This document shows positions 1-6,660 of a stretch of DNA of 12,279 bases, one piece after another. The notes under the pieces are model-generated. The model did no database searches. It worked only from the letters and a program-made list of their open reading frames with translations, and had not been told where the DNA came from. Every line of letters begins with the position of its first letter. The stretch's first letter is position 1. This stretch comes from an uncultured Lachnospiraceae bacterium (GTDB taxonomy: Bacteria; Bacillota; Clostridia; Lachnospirales; Lachnospiraceae), in the NCBI GenBank assembly GCA_910578085.1, contig CAJTPM010000067.1:1-12279 (forward strand). Direction: 5' to 3'. A program made the translations under genes and the position numbers.

Positions 1-29
1 AGTCCAATGCCAGAGTTTCGCTGGCAGGA

Positions 30-215
30 TCAATCAGAATTCCGAGAGATCATTTTGTCCTTTTCCTTTTTCCAAATTGAATAAGCAGACCATAGAAATA
101 CGATACCCAGCGAGGCATACAGAGGGGCAAATGAAATATTTGCTTTCACGGCACTAACAACCGCAACAGCCAGCCAGACAATACCCAAAATCAATCGAAA
201 ATAAAAATGACGCAT
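30..215 (-). CDS. Small two-helix membrane protein, 61 aa, unknown function
   Basis: I do not recognise a family. The protein is short, hydrophobic and basic at its ends. Two membrane segments are visible, about residues 5-23 and 28-47, followed by a charged cytoplasmic-type tail (KKEKDK). A GGAGG lies 7 nt upstream of the ATG (223-227 on the plus strand), so translation is likely. It is the last gene of the minus-strand operon holding the LytTR regulator and AgrC-like kinase, about 155 nt after the kinase stop. Small membrane proteins in this position may be accessory factors for signalling or immunity-like functions, but that is inference. A weaker 50-aa reading frame overlaps its start (see findings). 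Confidence 0.7.
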   Translation of the reverse strand: MRHFYFRLILGIVWLAVAVVSAVKANISFAPLYASLGIVFLWSAYSIWKKEKDKMISRNSD

Positions 216-370
216 AAGATAACCTCCATTTCGTTTTGTGTGTAAGTTTCTGTTACAGTCATAGCATACTGCAAAAGCGACATTTCTTCCGCTTTGTCCA
301 TAATCGGTAGGTTTTTGTCCATGAAAAAACAGACCGCCAGCATGGACGCTCTGCTTTCCCGATAGATTGA

Positions 371-1660
371 TTATGCCTTTACTGCTTCAAAAGATAATGT
401 GACAACAGCGCAGAATATCTGATCGCTGTATTCTGTTTCGATAATCCCGTCATAGCGTTCAGCAGCGGCACGGACGCTTTGAAGTCCCCAGCCATGCAAA
501 GTTTTATCTGCTTTGGAAGTCTGCAAACTTCCGTTCATTTCGGTAGGTGCAGCACTGCACCCGTTTTCCACCTTGATAACCAGCATATCATTTATGCGGC
601 GGATTGTTAAATTGACAAACCGAAATCTATCTTCCTCATTTTCTATCGCTTCAAGGGCATTATCCAAAAGATTACCTAAAATCGCAACTAAGTCAACACT
701 TTGTATATTGGTGCGGCGTGGAAATTCAATGTTTGTACCTACCTGTATATTTTGGGAAGCAGCAAGGGCAATCTTGCTGTTGATTAGATAGTCTACGGCT
801 TCGTCGCCCACCCATGCTGTCTGTGTAATTTCCCGTATTGGAGAACGCAGATTTTCAATGTAATGGGCGGCTTCCGTTGTATGGTTCTTTAACAGATAGT
901 GATACACTACATCAATATGATTTTGGAAGTCATGGAACAATTTTGCATTAGCAGCATAAACATTTTTAAGGGTCTGATAGTCATGCTCCAATAACGCATT
1001 TTTTTCTTTTTCAAGCAGCATGATCTTTTTTTCCATTTCATATTGGCGGTTAAGGTTGAAAAATAAGATTGCTACAAGAATTAGCATTGAGAAGATAATC
1101 CAAGTTGTCAGCCTATCGTCACTTATGGGTATGGTATTCTGCCCGGATAAAAGAACGGCTCCCAGCAAACCGGCTATTGCAACTCCGGCTATTACCCGTG
1201 GTGATAGATTTTCATTTCTTTTATGCGATTTCACAGTAAGAAAGGCAATTCCTAGCATAAAAAGCCGGACAATCCAAACTGCCGCTATATATCCATTTGA
1301 CCGCATATCAAGAAAACGGTCTGATTGAAAGATAACCCCCAGCCCAGCCGATAGAATAAATTCCCACAAAGCAACCGCTATTTCATAAAAGAAAATGAGA
1401 AACAGGCTCACCCTGGGCTGTGCCGCGTATAGATAATATGCAATCAGTATTACAAAAATTATTTCTATACCCGTCAGATAAAATTGTTGAATGGGGAAAC
1501 AGGACAGCACGGTAATAAAGGCTGCTGCACATACAGAAATGACGCTTGCTTTTTTTCTGTTTCCAGCTAATTGCTGCAATGTTATAACAAGATACAGCCC
1601 CAAAAATATCCGCAATCCATTTGTAAAAAAGAATGAAAGTATCTGATACCAAGTCATCAT
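371..1660 (-). CDS. AgrC/HPK10-type membrane sensor histidine kinase (GHKL ATPase), 429 aa
   Basis: Sensor kinase predicted to autophosphorylate and pass the phosphate to the LytTR regulator encoded just upstream. The N-terminal half (residues 1-202) is a multi-pass membrane sensor with about six hydrophobic segments, as in AgrC/ComD peptide-sensing kinases. A linker helix (about 205-235) leads to the phospho-acceptor motif FHDFQNH, with His243. The ATPase domain has the N-box GNLLDNALEA (329-338) and a G-box HGWGLQSV (389-396). The start chosen is the first Met of the MMTWYQ pair: its ATG overlaps the regulator's TGA in an ATGA junction and a run of G residues precedes it, which suggests translational coupling. 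No AgrB or AgrD homologue is visible in the window, so the ligand is unknown. Family assignment is firm; the specific stimulus cannot be told. Confidence 0.93.
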   Translation of the reverse strand: MMTWYQILSFFFTNGLRIFLGLYLVITLQQLAGNRKKASVISVCAAAFITVLSCFPIQQFYLTGIEIIFVILIAYYLYAAQPRVSLFLIFFYEIAVALWEFILSAGLGVIFQSDRFLDMRSNGYIAAVWIVRLFMLGIAFLTVKSHKRNENLSPRVIAGVAIAGLLGAVLLSGQNTIPISDDRLTTWIIFSMLILVAILFFNLNRQYEMEKKIMLLEKEKNALLEHDYQTLKNVYAANAKLFHDFQNHIDVVYHYLLKNHTTEAAHYIENLRSPIREITQTAWVGDEAVDYLINSKIALAASQNIQVGTNIEFPRRTNIQSVDLVAILGNLLDNALEAIENEEDRFRFVNLTIRRINDMLVIKVENGCSAAPTEMNGSLQTSKADKTLHGWGLQSVRAAAERYDGIIETEYSDQIFCAVVTLSFEAVKA

Positions 1661-2379
1661 ATATGCGCCCCCCAAAACCTGTTTATCTGTTTTTTTACTT
1701 CCTGCAAATGGGAACGGCTGATCGGAAGCGTTTCACCATTTTTGAAATATGCCATGCTGTCACTGATTTTCATAATCTGTATGATATTTACGATATAACC
1801 CCGGTCAATGAAAATAAATTCCTGTGCTTGCAGTTCATCAAAAATCTGCTGCAAACTTTTTCTAACTTTCGATATTCCCAAACGCGAACATATCATAGAA
1901 TTTTTTCCACCGTCACGCTGGATATAGAAAATGTCTTTGTACGGTATTTTTTCCATGCGTCCGGCAGCTTGTATGATATACTCCCTGCCAACCTCTAATT
2001 CAATCAGTTTTGCAGCGTCTACCACAGCGGACACCAGACGATTACTTAGGTCGCTTTTTGGCACATAACGGAAAATAGAAAGCTCAAAAGCGTCAATCGC
2101 ATATTCAATATGCGACGTGATAAAAATAATCTTTACATTTGGTAAATGAGGTTTGATCTTTTCAGATAATTCCATACCTGTTATTCCGGGCATTTCTATA
2201 TCAAGCAAAATCAAATCATAGAAAAAATGGTCGTCTGTAATATCAAAAAGAAGATTGCTGCTTTGTGTATAGGTTGCAATCTCATAACCTATTCCGCAAG
2301 AGCGCAGACAGTCTTTCACAATATCCCCATGATATTTGACAGCTTCCTTATCGTCGTCACATATCGCTATCCGTACCAA
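1657..2379 (-). CDS. LytTR-family (AgrA/VirR-type) response regulator, 240 aa, TTG start
   Basis: Cytoplasmic response regulator with a receiver domain (residues 1-120) and a LytTR DNA-binding domain (about 135-236). Receiver residues are visible: the acidic pair Asp8-Asp9, phospho-acceptor Asp60 in LLLDIEMPG, Thr88 in FITSH and Lys108 in YVPKSD. The C-terminal half shows LytTR hallmarks: IPYKDIFYIQRDG, the IDRGYIVNI strand and NGETLPISRSH. An upstream in-frame ATG exists at 2409, but a GGAGG lies 7 nt before a TTG at 2379-2377, and the protein then begins MVRIAICDDD, the usual start of this family. I therefore prefer TTG. The start overlaps the 3' end of the HTH gene and the stop overlaps the kinase start, so all three are probably translationally coupled. 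It probably partners the AgrC-like kinase. Confidence 0.93.
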   Translation of the reverse strand: MVRIAICDDDKEAVKYHGDIVKDCLRSCGIGYEIATYTQSSNLLFDITDDHFFYDLILLDIEMPGITGMELSEKIKPHLPNVKIIFITSHIEYAIDAFELSIFRYVPKSDLSNRLVSAVVDAAKLIELEVGREYIIQAAGRMEKIPYKDIFYIQRDGGKNSMICSRLGISKVRKSLQQIFDELQAQEFIFIDRGYIVNIIQIMKISDSMAYFKNGETLPISRSHLQEVKKQINRFWGAHI

Positions 2380-2560
2380 TGCGATCCCTCCGTTTCTTTC
2401 GACGTGCATCTATTGGTTTTTCAGTTCCTTTAGGTATAAGCCATACACGGCTGAGGTGAACAACACCATCAATTCTGTTTTCAGCACAAAGTTTCTGTAC
2501 TCGGCGTTCAGATAATCTCCATTCCTTTGCAGCTTCTTGCACAGTCATATATTCAAACAT
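2357..2560 (-). CDS. Small helix-turn-helix (excisionase/MerR-like) DNA-binding protein, 67 aa
   Basis: First gene of the minus-strand operon. Residues 4-44 match the compact winged-HTH fold of HTH_17/excisionase-like proteins: MTVQEAAKEWRLSERRVQKLC forms the HTH with the recognition helix at about 16-25, followed by the wing VVHLSRVWLIPKG. A strongly basic stretch (RRKKRRDR, 53-60) follows. GGAGG sits 6 nt before the ATG. The 3' end overlaps the start of the LytTR regulator by 23 nt, which implies co-translation. It could be an autoregulator of the operon, or a recombination directionality factor co-opted from a mobile element; the sequence does not decide. Confidence 0.82.
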   Translation of the reverse strand: MFEYMTVQEAAKEWRLSERRVQKLCAENRIDGVVHLSRVWLIPKGTEKPIDARRKKRRDRIGTDSDM

Positions 2561-2586
2561 AACAGACCTCCCTAAATCATATCTTT

Positions 2587-2615
2587 ATTATAGACGGTCA
2601 AACGAATAATATCAA
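2587..2615 (-). promoter_or_regulatory. Sigma-A promoter of the HTH-LytTR-AgrC operon
   Basis: On the minus strand there is a TTGATA -35 (2615-2610) and a perfect TATAAT -10 (2592-2587) with a 17-bp spacer. It lies about 27 nt upstream of the first start codon. Nothing else in the intergenic region comes as close to consensus. Confidence 0.8.
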
Positions 2616-2676
2616 CGCTATAATTATGAACAAATCAAGAGTTTCTGCTAAACTACCGGTTATACCGAAAGTCAGA

Positions 2677-2740
2677 TTATCCCGAATACCTCAAAGAAAG
2701 CCAGCAACAGCGGCATTTCTTTGAGAAATATTCGGGATAA
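2677..2740. repeat. Large inverted repeat ahead of the recombinase remnants
   Basis: Two perfect stem blocks are stacked. TTATCCCGAATA (2677-2688) pairs with TATTCGGGATAA (2729-2740), and CTCAAAGAAA (2690-2699) pairs with TTTCTTTGAG (2716-2725). They are separated by a 1-versus-3-nt bulge and a 16-nt loop. A further copy of the arm core, ATTCGGGATAA, lies at 2795-2805 in the orientation of the right arm. Position directly upstream of a tyrosine recombinase suggests recombinase binding sites or an element end, but this is inference. Confidence 0.75.
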
Positions 2741-2885
2741 CTTTTTGTGTCTGTCTAAGCTGTCAAATAGAATCCATATATGAAAAGCCGAAAAATTCGG
2801 GATAATTTTATGGTGTCCATAGAGGCATTTGCTGATAATCGTGTCAGCAGGGATTTCCCTGACTATACCAAAGGAGGCATCTGCC

Positions 2886-3529
2886 ATGAATGAAAAGAAA
2901 GTAACCATCAACGAAATGATTGCCCGGATGGTTGCGGAAGCCAGGAGGCTCGGCTACAGTGAATCCAGCATATGGACAAACATCCAACCGGGACTGAGGG
3001 CCTTTGCAATCTACTACGGCAAAAAGGGCATCTCTCTACGATCCCGAAATCACAAGTGAATATGTAGGGTTCCAGAAGGAACGGCTGTCCAGAAATGAAA
3101 TCTCAGACTATTACTACAGGAATATCCGCTCTGCCGCAAACCGCCTGAATGGGTTTTAACTGACAGGGACGCTCCATCTTAACATGCCGAAGCATGGATC
3201 GAAATATCTGCTCAGGGCGGAAAATGAACGGCTGATTGACCGTTTCCTGGATTACAGGAATTACGGTTCCAATACCCGTGACGATGTGGTATGGGTGGTC
3301 CGCAGGTATCTCCATCACTTTGAAGCCCTCGGCCATGAATCGTTAGAACATGTCTCTGTCGATGATGTGAGGGAGTTTATATTAAAAACCGCGGCAGAGG
3401 TCAGGACATCCAGCCTGCACAACATCCTTCTCTATCTTAAATATTTCCATATCTTCCTGAAAGAGACAGGGGTCCCGGCTCCGGACTGTGCCGGCCTGTT
3501 CTCCTATAAGGTCTAAGAGAAATGAAGTG
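2886..3529 (+). pseudogene. Tyrosine recombinase, N-terminal remnant (frameshift plus in-frame stop)
   Basis: A good ribosome binding site (GGAGG at 2873-2877) precedes ATG 2886, and the first about 50 residues read as a recombinase arm-type N-terminus (MNEKKVTINEM...). The frame breaks near 3031-3036 in a TC-repeat (slipped or deleted dinucleotide). The continuing frame, starting LYDPEITSEYVG, runs to a TAA at 3157-3159. Past that stop the same frame resumes at MPKHGSKYLL (3184) with a SAM-like core-binding region (RLIDRFLDYRNYG ... NILLYLKYFHIFLKETG) and ends at a TAA at 3514-3516. The catalytic domain that should follow is missing. The parts are collinear, so this was one gene that has decayed. 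Whether the 110-aa piece from 3184 is still made is unknown. Confidence 0.75.
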
Positions 3530-4003
3530 GACCTGAATACCGGGGAGCTGCGTATCATTGAAACGAAGAAGCATAAAAGCCGCAACATCGTCATGTCGGA
3601 TGAGATGAATTCCCTGGCAAAATCCTATGCGGCTGTCCGTGATGCGGCGTTTCCTGAAAGCGAATTTTTCTTCCCCTCGCCATCCGGCGGCCCCTACTCC
3701 GCCGGATGGATGCAGGGAAAGTTTAAGAGATTTTTTGCCTTATCGAAACCGGATGTTCCAAAAGACCTTCTTCCCTCAGTAAGAGTATACGATCTCAGGC
3801 ACCGATTTGCCACTGCTGTTTTGAACTGGTGGCTTGACGAAAAGAAAGACCTCGGTTCCCGTCTGCCTTACTTACAGACATACATGGGACACAAGGATCT
3901 GGAAGCGACGGCTTATTACATCCATCTTCTCCCGGAAAATCTGATAAAATCGGCAGGGATTGACTGGGAAGGCATGAAGCACTTGATACCTAAATTGATG
4001 TAA
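3530..4003 (+). pseudogene. Tyrosine recombinase, C-terminal catalytic remnant
   Basis: From about VDLNTGELRI onward the frame encodes the second half of a phage-integrase catalytic domain. Visible elements are the beta-hairpin lysine region (TKKHKSRNIVM), box II as VYDLRHRFAT, in which the usual first His of HxLR is Tyr while the Arg is kept, box III YMGHKDLEAT, and a candidate nucleophile Tyr in TAYYIHL. Box I with the first catalytic Arg (normally TGLR-like) is missing. The open frame formally extends back to an ATG at 3488, but that part is a shadow of the other frame. The break point at about 3521-3530 looks like a deletion joining two neighbouring recombinase genes. It cannot be catalytically complete. 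Confidence 0.78.
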
Positions 4004-4056
4004 AGACAAATGCGTTGTGTATGCCGCAGTTTTTGGAGAAGAATTGCAACAGTGCA

Positions 4057-4085
4057 TTGTGTTTTCTCAATGATGGCAGTATAAT
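4057..4085 (+). promoter_or_regulatory. Possible promoter upstream of the YozG-like regulator
   Basis: A perfect TATAAT (4080-4085) has a poor TTGTGT -35 (4057-4062) at 17 bp. The predicted transcript start would fall downstream of the only in-frame TTG start (4088) of the next gene, which weakens either the promoter or that start. Confidence 0.35.
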
Positions 4086-4087
4086 GA

Positions 4088-4333
4088 TTGAAAGGCCATA
4101 GGGCCGGGGCCGCTCCTGCTGTCAAAATCAGCTATAAACCGCTCTGGAAAACACTAATCGACAAGAACATGAGCAAGAAAGATTTACGGCTCCAGGCGCA
4201 TTTGACAACGAACCATATCGCCAACATGGGCAAGGTGGAGCATATCTCCATGCCCACCCTTATCAAGATTTGCGAAACGCTGAATTGTGACATTTCCGAT
4301 GTGATTGCGCTTGTGCCGGATGATGACCCATAA
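4088..4333 (+). CDS. Small XRE/YozG-like HTH regulator, 5' end uncertain
   Basis: Cro/C1-type DNA-binding protein of about 68 conserved residues. The domain begins at KISYKPLWKTLIDKN and ends with the family signature LIKICETLNCDISDVI. The HTH core is approximately KKDLRLQAHLTTNHIANMGK. The reading frame opens only with a TTG at 4088, giving 12 extra residues (KGHRAGAAPAV) unlike the family and with no clear Shine-Dalgarno sequence. Homologues usually start right at the M-ISYKP position, where this copy has no start codon. The gene may therefore have lost its native 5' end when joined to the recombinase remnant. It lies about 120 nt upstream of the OmpR-type regulator and could repress that operon, but no operator is assignable. 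Confidence 0.6.
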   Translation: MKGHRAGAAPAVKISYKPLWKTLIDKNMSKKDLRLQAHLTTNHIANMGKVEHISMPTLIKICETLNCDISDVIALVPDDDP

Positions 4334-4399
4334 GAGGAAAAGAGCAACACGGTGAAAACAAGTTAGGTCATGTGCAAGTCGAGGGCATAAATTTTGAGA

Positions 4400-4433
4400 A
4401 CTACACACTAATCACAAATTTCTATGGTATGCT
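4400..4433 (+). promoter_or_regulatory. Operator and promoter of the OmpR-type two-component operon
   Basis: Two adjacent 11-bp units, ACTACACACTA (4400-4410) and ATCACAAATTT (4411-4421), are followed after 6 nt by an extended -10 (TGGTATGCT, with -10 TATGCT at 4428-4433). No good -35 is present, as expected for an activator-dependent promoter where phased direct repeats replace it. The same arrangement occurs before the lipoprotein gene at 6569-6624. The GGAGG of the regulator starts only 8 nt after the -10. Confidence 0.6.
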
Positions 4434-4452
4434 ACCCTTCGGAGGTGTCATT

Positions 4453-5124
4453 ATGCAAAAGATTTTAGTTGTCGAGGATGACTTGGACATTCAAGAGCTT
4501 TTGAAGAACTTCTTGCAAGAGGTAGGATATGAGGTCAGTTTAGCCAGCGATGGTGTAGAAGCCCTTTCTGTATTTTCTGCTGCGCAATTTGATTTGGTGC
4601 TGCTTGATGTAATGCTCCCCAAAATTGATGGGTTTGCCGTTTGTGAATTTATAAGAAAACAATCCCAGGTTCCTATCATCATGCTTACTGCATTGAGCGG
4701 AGAGGAAGAACAAATCCGGGGACTGGATTTGCAAGTGGACGACTATATCACAAAGCCCTTTTCCATGCCAATTTTAATTCGGAAGATTGCCGCCGTCCTG
4801 CGGCGGAGCAGCGGGCCGCAAGAGGATGAACACAAAACGATTTCCTATCAAAACCTTGTTTTGGATTGCGACAATTACACGGCCACGGTAAACGGAACCG
4901 CTTATGAATTGACGCAACGGGAATTTGAAGTGTTGAAAGAACTACTCACTAATCAAGGCCGTATTCTGACCCGGCAAAACCTTTTGGACAAACTGTGGCG
5001 GTATGACTTTTATGGGGATGAGCGTGTAGTTGATACGCACATCAAGAATTTGCGGAAGAAGTTGGGAATTGAATTTATCCAGACAATCCGAGGGGTGGGA
5101 TATAAAATTGACAAAGAAAATTAA
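4453..5124 (+). CDS. OmpR/PhoB-family response regulator, 223 aa
   Basis: Cytoplasmic transcription regulator with an N-terminal receiver (1-118) and a C-terminal winged helix (about 130-221). Receiver residues are present: Glu8-Asp9-Asp10, phospho-acceptor Asp52 in LLDVMLP, Thr79 and Lys101 in ITKPFS. The effector domain carries the family pattern ELTQREFEVLKELL, RQNLLDKLW, RVVDTHIKNLRKKL and TIRGVGYK. ATG 4453 follows GGAGG at 4441-4445 with 7-nt spacing; a longer frame from 4372 lacks such a signal. It overlaps the histidine kinase gene downstream and is its presumed partner. Phased direct repeats before it and before the lipoprotein are the likely binding sites. It resembles VanR/SrrA-type regulators in layout, but no target can be named from homology alone. 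Confidence 0.95.
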   Translation: MQKILVVEDDLDIQELLKNFLQEVGYEVSLASDGVEALSVFSAAQFDLVLLDVMLPKIDGFAVCEFIRKQSQVPIIMLTALSGEEEQIRGLDLQVDDYITKPFSMPILIRKIAAVLRRSSGPQEDEHKTISYQNLVLDCDNYTATVNGTAYELTQREFEVLKELLTNQGRILTRQNLLDKLWRYDFYGDERVVDTHIKNLRKKLGIEFIQTIRGVGYKIDKEN

Positions 5125-6526
5125 AAGCAGTTTATTTGCAAAAGTATTCCTAATTACTTCGGTTATGTTGCTGTGTATATCGCTGTTGGTGTTCGGAATG
5201 TTGGCCTGGCTAATGCCGCAGACCTATTCCAACAGACTGAACACAATTCTGGATAAACGGGCGCAGGACTTTATTTCTGAACTGGAACAAGTGCCTTTTT
5301 CAGATAGCGGCGGTTTGTTCGACCAATTTGTAGCGGATACGGAAATCAATTCAGTTGAGTTATACAACAGTGGCGGCGATTGGGTTGCATTACCCGCAAA
5401 AGAATTTAACAATGAATGGAACGGGAATATCGCACAAACGGCAGTCGCTGGCCCTGGTGAAACCTCTCCCGTTTTATCAAACCAATACTATTTTTCTTTT
5501 TCTGATTGCAGTGACCGCTATACTCTCGTTGTCTATGGTGAGGCAGAACAAATTTCGGAACTACAACAATCCTTTATCCGTGTTTTTCCGATTATCTTGC
5601 TATTAGTATTGGCGATTGCCCTTGTCATATCTTGGCTGTACTCTCGTATGATTACAAAGCCCGTACTGGAAATCAGCCGCATATCCGAAAAAATGTCTGA
5701 CTTGCAGTTGGATTGGACGGTTGATGAACAACGGACTGATGAATTGGGAACGCTGGGGAAAAGCCTGAACAGGCTATCCCGCAATCTTTCATCCGCCCTG
5801 TCTGATTTGCAAAACGCAAACAGAAAACTTGAAGCTGATATTGAACATGAAAAGGAACTGGAACAGGCCCGTACAAATTTCTTTTCGGCGGTTTCACATG
5901 AGCTGAAAACACCTGTCACCATTATAAAGGGCCAGTTAGAGGGGATGCTGCTCGGCATCGGGGCCTACAAAGACCGTGAGAAATATTTGACACGATCGCT
6001 GGAAATTGCAAATACCCTTGAAACAATGGTGCAGGAGATATTGACAATCTCTCGATTGGAAACTGCGGGGCCAGATTTCAAAAAAGACTGTTTGGATTGT
6101 GTTCAAATTATCAAATCCTATATAAGTGAAACCGAAGATTTGATTGCGGGAAAGGACTTACAAATAGATCTCAATGCTCCACCATCTGCTCTTATAGCTG
6201 GAAACAAACTGCTGATGGAGAAAGTGTTTTCAAATCTGATAGGGAACGCAATCAAGTATTCCCCGCAGGGGGCCTCTATTTATATCTCTGTCCACATAGA
6301 ACATGGGCAGATAGAATTTTCTGTTGAAAACACAGGCGCACATATCCCGGAAGAGAGTATTCCAAAATTATTTGATGCGTTTTATCGTGTGGAGCAATCC
6401 AGGAGCCGTAAAACAGGCGGGAGCGGGTTAGGGCTGTATATCGTGCAGGAGATACTACACCATCATGGAAGTGAATGTATGGTCTGCAATACACAGGACG
6501 GGGTAAAGTTTTCTTTTACAATCTGA
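5108..6526 (+). CDS. HAMP-domain sensor histidine kinase, 472 aa, TTG start
   Basis: Membrane kinase partner of the OmpR-type regulator. Layout from the TTG start: membrane helix 1 (about 13-36), extracytoplasmic sensor (37-158), helix 2 (159-178), HAMP linker (179-232), a coiled helix (233-254), a dimerisation domain with phospho-acceptor His264 in FFSAVSHELKTP, and a HATPase_c domain with N-box NLIGNAIKYS (376-385), a G1-like region VENTGAHIPEE, an F-box LFDAFYR and G2 GGSGLGLYIV (437-446). The G1 motif reads ENTGAH rather than the canonical DxGxG, a variant I believe occurs in related kinases. An in-frame ATG at 5030 lies deep inside the regulator gene. TTG 5108, preceded by GAGGGGTGGG, overlaps the regulator's end by 17 nt and gives a normal N-terminus. 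The ligand is unknown. Confidence 0.94.
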   Translation: MTKKIKSSLFAKVFLITSVMLLCISLLVFGMLAWLMPQTYSNRLNTILDKRAQDFISELEQVPFSDSGGLFDQFVADTEINSVELYNSGGDWVALPAKEFNNEWNGNIAQTAVAGPGETSPVLSNQYYFSFSDCSDRYTLVVYGEAEQISELQQSFIRVFPIILLLVLAIALVISWLYSRMITKPVLEISRISEKMSDLQLDWTVDEQRTDELGTLGKSLNRLSRNLSSALSDLQNANRKLEADIEHEKELEQARTNFFSAVSHELKTPVTIIKGQLEGMLLGIGAYKDREKYLTRSLEIANTLETMVQEILTISRLETAGPDFKKDCLDCVQIIKSYISETEDLIAGKDLQIDLNAPPSALIAGNKLLMEKVFSNLIGNAIKYSPQGASIYISVHIEHGQIEFSVENTGAHIPEESIPKLFDAFYRVEQSRSRKTGGSGLGLYIVQEILHHHGSECMVCNTQDGVKFSFTI

Positions 6527-6536
6527 CAAATGCAGG

Positions 6537-6566
6537 AAAGCGGCGGGCGATTGCCCCGCCGCTTTT
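6537..6566 (+). terminator. Rho-independent terminator after the histidine kinase
   Basis: A GC-rich perfect stem GCGGCGGG (6540-6547) pairs with CCCGCCGC (6555-6562), extended by AAA/TTT, and is followed by TTTTC. It separates the two-component operon from the lipoprotein, so the lipoprotein must have its own promoter. Confidence 0.9.
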
Positions 6567-6568
6567 CA

Positions 6569-6624
6569 ACTACACATAAATCACAAACTAATCCCAAACG
6601 TATCACAAAAAAGGGTGGTATTCT
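6569..6624 (+). promoter_or_regulatory. Operator and promoter of the lipoprotein gene, four 11-bp direct repeats
   Basis: Four head-to-tail 11-bp units: ACTACACATAA (6569-6579), ATCACAAACTA (6580-6590), ATCCCAAACGT (6591-6601) and ATCACAAAAAA (6602-6612). After 6 nt comes TGGTATTCT, an extended -10 with TATTCT at 6619-6624. The unit length, the unit sequence, the 6-nt gap and the TGGTAT-CT element match the promoter of the response regulator at 4400-4433. OmpR/PhoB regulators typically bind 11-bp direct repeats overlapping the -35, which fits. Confidence 0.65.
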
Positions 6625-6660
6625 TTAGGTACACTCAAAGAAAGGATGGTGTTTATTCCA

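Noticed and set aside
2672..2911. 79-aa minus frame across the inverted-repeat cluster
   Set aside because: It is built from the palindrome and the start of the recombinase remnant and has no supporting signals.
4372..4452. N-terminal extension of the OmpR-type regulator from position 4372
   Set aside because: It would translate the operator and -10 region, and the GGAGG at 4441-4445 marks ATG 4453 as the start.
5533..5958. 141-aa minus frame opposite the HAMP histidine kinase
   Set aside because: Ser/Cys-rich shadow of a strongly supported kinase gene.
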